Under the pieces are notes generated by a model, which searched no databases, was not told where the DNA came from, and saw only the letters and a list, made by a program, of their open reading frames with translations. A stretch of DNA of 64,000 bases from Notamacropus eugenii (Eukaryota > Chordata > Mammalia > Diprotodontia > Macropodidae). Where the stretch lies: the NCBI RefSeq assembly GCF_028372415.1, contig NC_092872.1, forward strand, positions 548,140,205-548,204,204, in the 5' to 3' direction. This document shows positions 55,143-64,000 of the stretch, piece by piece. Position 1 is the stretch's first letter. Each line of letters begins with the position of its first letter. Both the position numbers and the translations under genes were made by a program.

Positions 55143-56495
55143 ACTGTGACCAGCTGTTTCCTACAATTGATATTATTTCAGTGTCCCAGCCACCTGAAGG
55201 ACTATCCTCACCTCTTTTTCTTTCCTTGTTCCAGAAGAATTCCTCCAGGCCTGACAGTCATTTCTCATCTGACACAGACATGGATGTAACTTTTAGAACC
55301 TTACTTTATATACTGGCTGCTTTGAAAAAGAGGAGATGTATCTGTCTGATATACAACCCTTAATCAAAACAGTGATGCATTGGCCTGACTATTCCTCTTA
55401 GAAAGTCATCTTTCAAACAATAAATATATTCATTCTAGCTTTGTACCTGACTCTGAAGCTTATCCTGTACTTGCTCTTTTTTCCTTAAGTCTCACCATGG
55501 CCTTTGCCCAATAGCAACAAAGTCTGACCTTTTCTGTAGCTCAGAAGCTCCTCTTGTGGCTTCCCAAGGTGGGGATAAAAGGGAGAGTGAAAATGGGGAG
55601 GGGAAAGTGAAGGAATAAGGCAATAAGACTTTGGAACAAAATATTTGCAGACCATGAAGGACACAAGTAATTTGAATGGCATGAATGAAAGAATATGAAA
55701 AGAAAAAACAATTCTGAAGAGAATCAGTGAGGGAACAAGAGTATAAACTTTTAATTTCCTCTTGTCCTTATTCATTCCCAGTCAGGGCTGAAGGCAGAAA
55801 TGTCATCATGTTTTCAAGAACATGACAAAGGAAATTGAAACAACAAAACCTCCTGTCAGGGAGTTCCCTGATCAACTTGAGGAGGTTACTAGAAGGTGAG
55901 CTTTTGTTTGGGACCTTAATTGCATTTCCCTATGGAGGGTGTGGGGACATGCTCCATAGACAATCTCTTTTGGAGGATTAAGGATATCTCCTGGGAAATT
56001 AATTTGCTTTCATTGGCCAGGTTTTACTGCACTGATGCCAGAACTTTGTACTTGATTTAGGAGTGTTCATTGCAGAGTTGTTCTTTGTTCACTGTGTAAC
56101 ACTCTCAATCCTCCCCAAGACCCTATCTCCCATCCTTTTCTGGGAGATCCACAGAATAGCTAAGTTAAGGGTAAATCTAGGTCTTTATACTTCCAAAAAA
56201 AAAAAAAAAAAAAAAGCTTCTCCCCACCCCAAGCTGATAACTACTGACTTTGGGAAGAAGCACATTGCTGCAAGAGTCAGTCTTTGGCTCCCCACAGAGG
56301 GGCAATGACTCTCAACCCAAAAGATGGCAGTTATAGAGAAATTAATGACTGATTAATGAGAGTTTGGGGACTCACCTTCCTGCATAGAGGAGGGGGCATT
56401 TCCTGGACAATATCAAGTTCCTAGAGAATTTGGGAAACTCAAAGTAGAGGTAGAATGAACCAAAGAGCTTTGGAGACAAGGCTGACTCTAAGATT
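55143..56495. other. No gene or recognisable repeat
   Basis: About 1.35 kb, the longest unassigned stretch. It has an A-tract at about 56194-56214 and a small hairpin CATGTT/AACATG near 55808. No ORF is convincing: the plus-strand frame at 55106-55363 starts in a SINE and has no recognisable domain. Confidence 0.45.
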
Positions 56496-56499
56496 GAAC

Positions 56500-56748
56500 T
56501 TCTGTTGTTGTACACTGGTTTCACTCTTATCTGACTGTTCATGACTATATTTGGGGTTTTCATGGCAAAGATATTGGACTGGTTTGCCATTTCCTTCTCT
56601 AGATCATTTTACAGATGAGGAAAGGAGGCAAACAGGGTTAAGTGACTTGCCCAGGATCACACAGTCATTAAATATCTGAGGCCAAATTTGAACTCATGAA
56701 GATGAATCTTCCAAACTCAGCACTCTGCTCACTCTGTCTCTTAGGTGC
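56500..56748 (-). mobile_element. Marsupial SINE (Mar1-like, BovB-type tail)
   Basis: Antisense, full length: 'gttgttgtacactggtttcac', 'ggtttgccatttccttctctagatcattttacagatgagg', 'gtgacttgcccaggatcacacag', head near 56740. Confidence 0.9.
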
Positions 56749-56839
56749 CTTAACATTGAATACAGTCTTTTTAATGTCCAATATTAGCTTCCTTTGATAT
56801 AGTTGGGGAGTACTGGTAACCTTGAAAAGTAAAGATACA

Positions 56840-57243
56840 TGCCAAGTCTGTCTGGAAAGAGTTCAAGCACTCAAGCCTTCTTTCAGTCAAAGTAGCAAGG
56901 TTTATTGTAACATCAATAGTGCAGCGAGATTTCTAGTAAATCAGTGCCTCAGTGGGGGTGAGATTGATGCTTATATACAAAAAAGAACAGTGAAAAAATC
57001 GGATGGGATTAAAGAGTGGCAAATAGTTGGGGGTGGGCCAGGTAGGCCAGTGAAGGGAGTTGAGTGGTCTGGAGTGGCACAAAAGGACTGTGAAAGGAGT
57101 ATTAAGTGGTCTGAACTGGGCCAGATGTGCTGGGCAAGACATGTCAGTGATCTGGGCTACTGTGTGGGAAAATTTAGAGACTGGGCTGCTTTCAAAGACA
57201 TGGTCTTTTCCTTTTGGAGGTTCAGGTTCCATTACCCCCATCA
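56840..57243 (-). mobile_element. Candidate solo LTR of an endogenous retrovirus
   Basis: On the minus strand the block begins TGATGGGGG and ends ACTTGGCA (TG...CA ends). It has TATATAA (56971-56977) and, 65 bp downstream, AATAAA (56901-56906) with a roughly 60-bp U5-like end. The U3 is rich in CC/CT and the segment interrupts L2-like flanks. I could not see a matching target-site duplication. No internal viral genes are attached. The 156-codon plus-strand ORF across it has no domain and is regarded as chance. Confidence 0.6.
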
Positions 57244-57510
57244 CCTTCGTGGCTCAGTTAAAGTGTTACCTCCTTCAAAAAGCTTTTCCTGATTCCCCCA
57301 GTTATCAGTGATTCCTCCACATCCTCGTGTATTTCTTTTGTATGTAGCTTTTATTTCCTTGTTTGTGAACATATTGTTTCCAGGATATAATCTCTTTGAG
57401 GGTAGGAGTAATTTCACCTTTTTTTCATTGCATCTCCAGTGCAGTATATAGTGTCTAGATAATAATATGTGCTCAGTAAATGTTTGTTAATTGATTGAGC
57501 TGCAGATAAC
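57244..57510 (+). repeat. L2 LINE 3' end
   Basis: 'cagttaaagtgttacctccttcaaaaagcttttcctgattccc...gggtaggagtaatttcacc...gtgctcagtaaatgtttgttaattgattg'. Confidence 0.85.
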
Positions 57511-57582
57511 ACATCATTAAATAGAAACTAAATGTCAGCATTCTCCCTTAGCCAGTATCCATTCACTCTCCCCTAGCCTTTA

Positions 57583-57850
57583 TGGCAAGTCTGCATGACA
57601 CATGGCCCGTGGGCCACTTGCGGCTCACCAAAGGATTTTGGGTAGATGCCCAAAAATATATAGGGTTTGCACTGCACACTCTTCTGTTTGTCACATGACC
57701 CATTGCAACCAACCATCATCAGTCTCTCTACTGTAACCTGTCTGCAGCCCAAACCTACTGCCAAGTTGTGCAAGTCTGCTTTATAGAAAGGAGGCAAGTG
57801 GTTTTCAAAAGCTGAGTCATATCCCAGTTTGTCATGTCTCTGCATTAGAG
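57583..57850. mobile_element. Non-autonomous hAT-like element
   Basis: The left end 'ctgcatgacacatggcccgtgggccacttgcggctc' and the right end '...cccagtttgtcatgtctctg' are inverted versions of one terminus (right end reversed: CAGAGACATGACAAACTGGG). The 'tggcccgtgggcca' motif is typical of mammalian Charlie-type hAT repeats. It is about 260 bp with no transposase. The exact ends are unclear. Confidence 0.55.
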
Positions 57851-58130
57851 AAGAGGAGATGGGAGCTCTCCAAAGTGGATATAATGATACTCATGCTACT
57901 TACCTCTCAGAATTGTTGAATAACTCATATGAAATTGCTAGAGTATCACAGAAAGAGCACAAGGTTTAGAGTTAAAGGACCTGGGTTTGAATCCTACACT
58001 GGTACTATTATATAGCCTTGAGCAAGTCTCTTTACTTTTTGATTCTCACTTTTCTCATTTGTAAAGTGAGGGGATTAGACTAGATGATCTTTAAACTTTA
58101 GATTCTGCAGAACTAAATGGAAATGATTAT
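57850..58130 (+). repeat. MIR tail and THER/MIR-like SINE
   Basis: 57850-57945 is a MIR end. 57945-58125 is a near full-length SINE ('agaaagagcacaaggtttagagttaaaggacctgggtttgaatcc...agtgaggggattagactagatgatctttaaac'). Confidence 0.75.
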
Positions 58131-58690
58131 TTCTGTAGTTCTTTTGAACCTGAAGTTTTGCCTTGCTCTTGCTGGTCCTCCTGGGGGATGTCTCCTGAGC
58201 TCAGTCCCTATGACTGGTTTCCTGCTTCCAGATCTTCCTCTATCAGCTGTCTATCTACTTTCCTAGACCTCCATCTGCCACTTACCAGAACACTCCCCTG
58301 CTGCCATAACTGGCCTCCTGAATGTACCTTATTCTGTAATCCTAACTATTCACTTCTCTTAATTTACTTGGATTTCTATTGCTGAGACCAGCCCCAACTG
58401 CTTGCTCTAGCCCATGAGACTGGCAGGGGTGGGCTCTGAGTTTTGGTCATTTCTGGTGTCTCCTACTGTTAGCTAAGCCTTGCTTCTGACCTTGATGACT
58501 TAAGGCAGGAAAGGAACATAGACTCTTAAAAAGATTTAGAACATAAGAATTCATACCCAAAACTTTTTCTGGTAAAACCTGAACTTCCCAGAAAATCAAT
58601 TAGCATCTGAATTCTCCCAGCCCTTAAGTATTCCAGTTTATCAAGATATTTACTCAAAAAATCAACAGCCACCAGAGACAACAATTGGAA
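58131..58690. other. No gene or recognisable repeat
   Basis: About 560 bp. Some L2-like wording at 58290-58380, not enough to assign. Confidence 0.35.
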
Positions 58691-58694
58691 AGTT

Positions 58695-59335
58695 AAATTC
58701 AAGTCAATAAAACAAATATGTATTAAGGGCTTATTACTTGCAAAAGCACTATGCTCGGTGCTAGGAATACAAATTAAAAACCCAGACAGTCCCCTCCTTC
58801 AAGGAGTGTAAAATTGAATAGGAGAGCTCTGACAAGCACACGAAAAACTATAATGCAAGGAAGACTGAGGATCAAGGCCTCTCAAAGGGAAGCAGGAATC
58901 AGCTGAGTGGTCATGGAGGAGATAACACCAGAACTGAAGAAGGAAGACAAACAAGGGTTCTAAGAGGCAAAAATGAGAAGGAAGACCCTTCTAAGCATGG
59001 GGATATATGGAAGAGCAAAGGGGAATAGGACATTTTGTCAGAAGGGGCAGAGGTGATATCGACTGGGCTTCAAGGCATGACTAGAATGCAGTTTGGCTGT
59101 AATTCAGAGTAGTTGGTTGCTTTTTTGGTGGGTATGGGGAGGTGGTGAGGAGGTCTGCAAAGGGAGGATAGAACCAACTTGTGAAGAGTCTTAAACTTAA
59201 ATCTGAAGACTTTGCATTTTATCTTGGAGGAAATGGGGGATCCCTGGAAGCTTTTGTGCAGGAAAATGAGCTATTTAGAATTAGGAAAAGGGAAATGATA
59301 TACTCAGATCTGTGCCTCAGGAATATTATCCTAGG
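58695..59335 (-). repeat. L2 LINE 3' part, antisense, long
   Basis: 'aacaaatatgtattaagggcttattacttgcaaaagcactatgctcggtgc', 'tccttcaaggagtg', and internal L2 'gaagagtcttaaacttaaatctgaagactttgcattttatcttggaggaaatgg'. The 70-codon plus ORF inside is not a gene. Confidence 0.75.
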
Positions 59336-59337
59336 GA

Positions 59338-59815
59338 GAGGAGACCACCATTTGATGGAAACAGCACTGGGTTTTGGAAAAAGAGGGCATTGATTTGAAT
59401 CCTGGCTTTGACACTTACTAGTCATTTGACCTATTACCTGTGTGTCATCTGATCTTTGACACTGAGAAAATTATTTTTTTAAACTGCAATTTCCTCATCT
59501 GAGAGGCAATCTGGCAGACTGGAGTGAGTACTGGACATTGAATTACGAAGTCCTGAATTCAAATCTTACCACGTCGACGCGTTAGCTGTGTGACTGTGGG
59601 CAAGTTATTCAGCCTTTCTGAGCTTCTGCTGCCTCCTCACTAAAATGTAGATAATAATATCTTTTAGTACCCAACTCACTAGATTGTTGTGAGACTCAAT
59701 GAGATAATATATGTCAAGTGATTTGTAAACTTTAAGCATTATATATTGCCAGCTGCAAAATGAGAGCTTCGAACTAAATGCTCTCTGAGGTCCCTTCCAG
59801 CAATAAGTTCTTTCT
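59338..59815 (+). repeat. THER/MIR-like SINE split by a MIR
   Basis: 59338-59500 ends at 'gcaatttcctcatctg'. The sequence resumes at about 59755 as 'caaaatgagagcttcgaactaaatgctctctgaggtcccttccag', exactly the next part of the SINE. Confidence 0.8.
59500..59752 (+). repeat. MIR nested in a SINE
   Basis: Full MIR: head, 'gttagctgtgtgactgtgggcaagttattcagcc', 'gattgttgtgagactcaatgagataatatatgtcaagtgatttgtaaactttaagc'. A CpG-rich 10-mer at 59573-59582 replaces the usual 'ttac' before the CORE (see findings). Confidence 0.82.
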
Positions 59816-60004
59816 TTAATAGTAAAGAGGTGAGAAAGTAGAATGAGGTATCGATCAAGGAAACAGGAAAAAAGATGAGGGCATAAAGTGATCCAGGAGG
59901 AATAGTACTGCTTGTGGCGAAGGAGAAATTCAGAGGGTATAATATAGTAATCCTTGCATTTTTCATTCCCTGTCTGTTGTATTCAAGAAAACTCTAAATA
60001 GTTC

Positions 60005-60560
60005 AGAATAAATTTGAAACTCACAATAACAGTTTTATTTACATTCCCCCCAATTTTATTAGCCAAGATAAGTCCCAGTCAAGTGCCAAGTGGTCTAGAA
60101 AATGTGGAATTTATCATTGTTCCTTGAGACAAGGCATAACTCTGCCACAAAGAGAAATCCAGGCTTCCCAAAGTCTCAAAATCTGGTGACAACAGCACTC
60201 TACCGAACTGAATGGCAACAGCCAAAGAGGAGACATTAATGGGTCAAGGTCAACTTAAAAGGTATTTTCTCTTTTTGCTCCCTTTCATTTCCCCTGCCCT
60301 CTTTTTTCTTCCTTTTCTTTTGATTCCAAGGGTCAGATGAGAAGGAGGTGAAGATAATGGCATGATGAGGAGACCTTTGAGAAATGATGGGTAGCTCTGG
60401 GCCTCCAGAGACAAGGTAAAGTTTAAAGAACATGCTCTTGACAGAGGTCAGGGCAAGGCAGCAGGTCAAGAATATAAGTGTATAGGCAAAAACAGTTAAA
60501 TAGAAGCTCCCAGTAACCAGGAGATTATGACTTCGATAGTGAGTCAAAAATCTGACCTAG
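60005..60560 (-). other. Unassigned stretch with a 103-codon ORF and a poly(A) signal
   Basis: Not obviously repetitive. On the minus strand, 60547-60236 is open for 103 codons and encodes one clear hydrophobic segment (about residues 9-33, LLVTGSFYLTVFAYTLIFLT) followed by a basic K/R/E-rich tail. An AATAAA lies about 200 bp downstream (about 60030). This could be a terminal exon, but I recognise no family. The basic tail comes from a purine tract, and an ORF of this length can arise by chance. Confidence 0.2.
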
Positions 60561-61060
60561 TTTAAAACTTCTTGTATTTTTCTTGTTGGAGGAAGGATTG
60601 AATTCCAAAACATGGTCTAGTTTAGAACTCCAAATAAAAACAGTTAAATAAATGCATCAGGCTGAAAATACTGAGCAGCAGTGGGGGTGGGGGCTACAAT
60701 GGATAGCTGAAGATGGATCCTAATGCTAAGCTTTCTACCATCTTAGGTACTCCTTAGGGTGTAGGCAAAGAAGGCCAATAGAGAACTTTGATCATTATCT
60801 CAGAAGATTAATCCATTCTCAGCCATCTAACACCATAGAATGAATTAATGTTTTCATTGATTCCTTAACTTTGGTGTAGTGACTGGGGGACTGGCTTTTG
60901 AGTCAGGAACATCTGAGGGCTGCCACACATTATGCTATACCCCATGAATTATTGATCCATATTTGTGGAGCACGCGTTCTCCCAGGACTTTCTGTCAAGT
61001 TGTCAAAAATCACAAGGATGAAATTACAGGTCTGTACAACAATCCTAATAGGACCCCAAG
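60561..61060. other. No gene or recognisable repeat
   Basis: About 500 bp. A short SINE head ('gtgtagtgactgggggactggcttttgagtcagg') appears at 60878-60915 without its CORE. Confidence 0.4.
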
Positions 61061-61062
61061 AA

Positions 61063-61245
61063 GAACTGGCATTGTGGGAAGAACTGACAACCAGAATTTA
61101 AAGGACCTGGAGTCTAGGCTCAGTTCCATATAATCTTGAGTAAAATACTTTCCTTTTTTCTAGATTTCAATTTGTTCATTTGTAAAGTGAGGGTTGGACT
61201 AAGTGATCTCCAAGGCTCCTTCTAGCTCCTACATTCTTTTGGACT
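61063..61245 (+). repeat. THER/MIR-like SINE
   Basis: 'ggcattgtgggaagaactgac...aaaggacctggagtctagg...tttgtaaagtgagggttggactaagtgatctccaaggctccttctagctcc'. Confidence 0.82.
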
Positions 61246-61249
61246 TTGG

Positions 61250-61650
61250 AGGGTAGATAAGGTTTGATGAGTATGGAAGATGGGGCAGATAGAGGGGCTG
61301 GGGGAGCTCTCAGGACACGAACTTCTACTTGACAGACTTAGAGAGCAGGTTTCCAAGGGCATAGAGTCCTCATGGGAGAATATGATCATCCTAGCTGATG
61401 GGGCATTAGATAGAGGGAAGTCAAGAGACCTGAAATTAACAAGAATAGGCACGAAAATTAACTTTTCCAGAACCAGAGTTTAGCCCAATGATTCACCTAC
61501 ATCTCTTACTATATCTGTTGGGTTCTATGCCCTGGCCCATTTTATTGTCTCCACGGATCTTGGTGCCAAGTAGTATCTCTGTCTATTCCTTCTGCTCTCT
61601 CCTGGATGTAATTGCTGCCCAGATATATGCAGAAGAAAAAATAATCATAG
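61250..61650. other. No gene or recognisable repeat
   Basis: About 400 bp. Vaguely L2-like at 61500-61610, nothing firm. Confidence 0.35.
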
Positions 61651-61659
61651 AATCATAGG

Positions 61660-62290
61660 AAATAATAATAACTCATTTCTAGATTACTTTATAGTTCACA
61701 AAATGCTTTTGTTATAACACTCCTATGAAGTAGATAGTACAAATGGTCTTACATACATTTTATAGAAGATGATACTGAGACTTAGAGATTTCCTTAAGGG
61801 CAAACAACCAGTAAATAATAAAAATTAAATAAATAATAACTAGCACTTGTATGGTGAAAAGCAGTCTTACAAATATCTCATTTCATTCTTTTATTATTTT
61901 CATTTTACAAAGGTGGAAACTAATGCACACAGTGGTTAAGAGAGTTTCCCAGGCTCACATAGCTAGTAAGCATCTGAAGTGAGGTTTGAACCCAGGTCTT
62001 TCTGATTTCAGGTCCAGCCTCAGTCCTCTACACCAGCAAGTTCCCTGTCAAAAGCTGAATTTTCATTCATGTCTCCTGAGCCCTAGTCTACAATTCTTTC
62101 CAGTATACTATGCTTCTTTTCTATGTTACAGTTAAAAGGGAACTTGGAGGTTATCTGGTCCAGCTCCTCATTTTACAGATGTAAAAGCTGAAGCCAGTGT
62201 GGAGAAGCAAATGTATCTGAATCCCATAGCAAATTAATGGCAGAGCCAAAGCGGGAACCTGTTTCTCTAGTCTTGTCAATGAGTGTGTTT
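61660..62290 (-). repeat. Three MIR copies in a row, antisense
   Basis: 61670-61810 ('ttataacactcctatgaagtagatagtac...gatactgagacttagag'), 61845-62035 ('cattttacaaaggtggaaactaatgc...gctcacatagctagtaagcatctg') and 62130-62280 ('ggttatctggtccagctcctcattttacagatg'). Confidence 0.75.
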
Positions 62291-62604
62291 TCTGTTACTC
62301 ATGCATCCTGTTGAGAGGCAAGTATCGCTACCAATGGGCAGGTCCAATTTCATAAAGAAATGAGTAGGAGTACACTAATGTGTGGTATTCAAAGGTTTTT
62401 GGAAAATCCCCCAACCACCTGAAACCATCCCCTATCTCTGGTCTGAACCTGAGATCCCTCTAAAAGGGACAAAATCAAACTTCCATCCCACAAGGAAAGA
62501 GACAACTTAGAATGAACTCATAGCAGCTAGAACACCATGACTTACATTCTTTCACAAAGAGATGAGTGGGTATGGTAGAAGGAGAAAGAGAGCCAGACCT
62601 GGAG

Positions 62605-62765
62605 ATGGGACACCTGGGTCCACAGCCTCACTCTGATACTATGTTTGTGGCCCCTAGCAAGTAATCCGGCCTCTCGGAGCCTTTGTTTATCCAGTTGTTA
62701 AATGGTAATAGGTACTTTATAAACTTTAAAATGAAACAGATATGGGAGTTATTGTTTATCAGAAC
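62605..62765 (+). repeat. MIR
   Basis: 'gatgggacacctgggtccacagcctcactctgatac...cccctagcaagtaatccggcctctcggagcctttg...aatggtaataggtac'. Confidence 0.65.
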
Positions 62766-62869
62766 CCTTTCCTTTCATTAGCCTTGGGGGTAGTGTGGGA
62801 AACATTAGGTCATGAAGTGACTGCAGAGGACCCAACCAATAACTGAGGGAAATGAGAGGCTGAGGAGAT

Positions 62870-63245
62870 TGAAAACCAATTTAGGATCATCAATACAGAG
62901 CTTCAGAAGCTGTCCAATCCAACCCCTCCTTTTACAGATGAGGAGACTTGAGAATCAGGGAAAAGTAGGGACTTGCCCAATCAGGAGGCTGGATTTAAAC
63001 CTGAATTCAGAGACTAGTGGCCATTCACTGTGCCATGTGACTGCTTCTGGTTGTTCTTACTAGTGACAGAAGGTACTCCTTGCCATTGTCCCAAGTAGTT
63101 TTCTTTCTTTTTTTCTTTTTTTGGAGGCAATCAGGGTTAAGTGACTTGCCCAGGGTCACACAGTAAATGTCTGAGGCTGGATTTGAACTCAGATCCTCCT
63201 GACTCTAGGGCTGGAACTCCATCTACTGTGCCACTTGGCTGCACT
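62870..63245 (-). mobile_element. MIR and MON1-like SINE, antisense
   Basis: 62870-63030 is MIR ('ttttacagatgaggagacttgagaatcagggaaaagtagggacttgccc'). 63108-63245 is a MON1-like SINE ('gttaagtgacttgcccagggtcacacag...gaactcagatcctcctgac...ctactgtgccacttggctgc'). Confidence 0.85.
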
Positions 63246-63888
63246 TCCCAAGTATTTTTCAATGAAATGCTGGAAAATCCTTTATCGGAGAGTGGAACTA
63301 TTCCCTCTCCTTTCCCAGAAATTCTTTCACTCTGAAAGAAGCATGACATTCTCCTGGACAGTAAGCAATTTCAATTATAATCCTACAGCCCTATTGGGTA
63401 GAATGGCTTGAACCCAAGGCCAGCCACAAAATTATTGGTCATTGCTTTTTTTTTTTTTTTTTGCTCTCACAGTGAGACCAGTCAGGTGTGACAAAGGAAT
63501 TGCTGTCATCTCCCATAAGGGGGGCAAGGATCTCACCTTTGAAGTCTTCATAAATATGTCCCTTTTTATTAAGGTGAAATTAATCTCCATTTCTCCCCTC
63601 TAGCAAGAATATGGTTGAACTCATGAGAGGGAGATGAAAGGTTGTACTTAAAAGGGCCAGCCCAGAGATTCCATCTGATCCATTATGTTATCTGCACTAA
63701 TGGGAAATGCTGCCCACTAATAGCTTCTATTTGTCACATGGAGGGAACTGAATGCTTAGGATGACAAAGCAACCAGAGATTTATTGTATTTTATTCTTTT
63801 TTTAAAAAAAAAAAACTTGTTTTTTAAATATGCAAAAACGGCAAGCCTCAAAAAAGGTACAACTTTGGGAAGCTAAATGTATATGTGT
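63246..63888. other. Non-repetitive stretch, possible regulatory DNA
   Basis: No repeat or coding frame recognised. 63480-63545 holds a T-box-like AGGTGTGA (63484-63491), ACAAAGG (63491-63497) and CCTTTGA (63537-63543). T and A runs occur at 63448-63463 and 63800-63815. Confidence 0.3.
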
Positions 63889-63889
63889 G

Positions 63890-64000
63890 AAGACAGCTTG
63901 GCACAGTGGGAAGGATGCTGGACTTGAAGTCAGGAAACCTGGATTATTTTTATATGTCATTAAATAGCTATAGGAACTTGAGCCAACTCCCTTTCCTCCC
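63890..64000 (+). repeat. SINE running off the window end
   Basis: 'cagcttggcacagtgggaaggatgctggacttgaagtcaggaaacctgg', the head of a tRNA/CORE SINE, cut by the window boundary. Confidence 0.8.

Noticed and set aside
56822..57292. 156-codon plus-strand ORF
   Set aside because: It overlaps a candidate antisense LTR and an L2 end and has no recognisable domain. Chance open frame.
1..64000. CRISPR arrays, operons, Shine-Dalgarno sites or rho-independent terminators
   Set aside because: The sequence is mammalian nuclear DNA. The only tandem repeats are microsatellites.

Overview
This window is nuclear DNA from a mammal, almost certainly a marsupial. It is AT-rich and CpG-poor. It carries many copies of a tRNA/CORE-type SINE that ends in a BovB-like 3' tail (an arrangement known from marsupial Mar1/MON1-type SINEs), marsupial-type L1 elements, ORF2-less 'half-L1' (HAL1) elements, an RTE-clade LINE, and old L2, MIR and CR1/L3 copies. 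I cannot fix the species by eye. No functional protein-coding gene, rRNA, tRNA or CRISPR array can be supported. The window reads as intergenic or intronic DNA whose history is written in nested mobile elements.

Layout. 0-2.6 kb: L2, SINE and L1 fragments. 2.57-11.9 kb: a deeply nested block. A minus-strand L1 (3.66-11.9 kb) contains a 3' LINE fragment (4.05-4.57 kb), a processed pseudogene of the 26S proteasome ATPase PSMC6 (5.6-7.2 kb) and a plus-strand RTE LINE (8.1-10.1 kb). A near-identical inverted copy of the 3' kilobase of that same RTE element abuts the truncated 3' end of the L1 (2.57-3.66 kb). 13.3-19.4 kb: an almost full-length but dead L1 on the minus strand. 19.4-24.4 kb: SINE, L1 3' ends, L2, a candidate solo LTR and a long (CTCTCC)n tract. 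24.4-29.1 kb: a HAL1 element with an internal inversion, itself split by a second HAL1 with a visible target-site duplication.

29.1-41.4 kb: MIR, L2 and SINE copies plus an antisense CR1/L3 LINE (34.0-36.3 kb) split by a SINE and an L1 3' end. 41.4-41.9 kb is a non-repetitive stretch that could be a regulatory element. 42-50 kb is mostly L2/MIR, with a fossil Ty3/gypsy integrase (45.5-46.1 kb) and hAT DNA-transposon ends. 50-54 kb is antisense CR1/L3 broken up by L1 and MIR. 54-64 kb holds L2, SINEs, a second candidate solo LTR (56.84-57.24 kb), a hAT non-autonomous element, two SINE-in-SINE nests and a little unassigned sequence.

How the parts relate. The L1s probably supplied the machinery for the HAL1s, the SINEs without RTE tails and the PSMC6 retrocopy. 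RTE/BovB-type machinery is the likely source of the tailed SINEs. All four elements that keep their 5' ends carry a YY1-like AGCCAAGATGG or a close variant at the start, as in human L1. Nothing seen by eye amounts to a new functional system. The most unusual objects are the inverted RTE duplication that shares inactivating lesions and flanks the PSMC6 retrocopy, the gypsy integrase fossil, and the HAL1-in-HAL1 with a hairpin-bounded inversion. Repeat boundaries were set by eye and are approximate (about +/-20 bp, more for the oldest copies).
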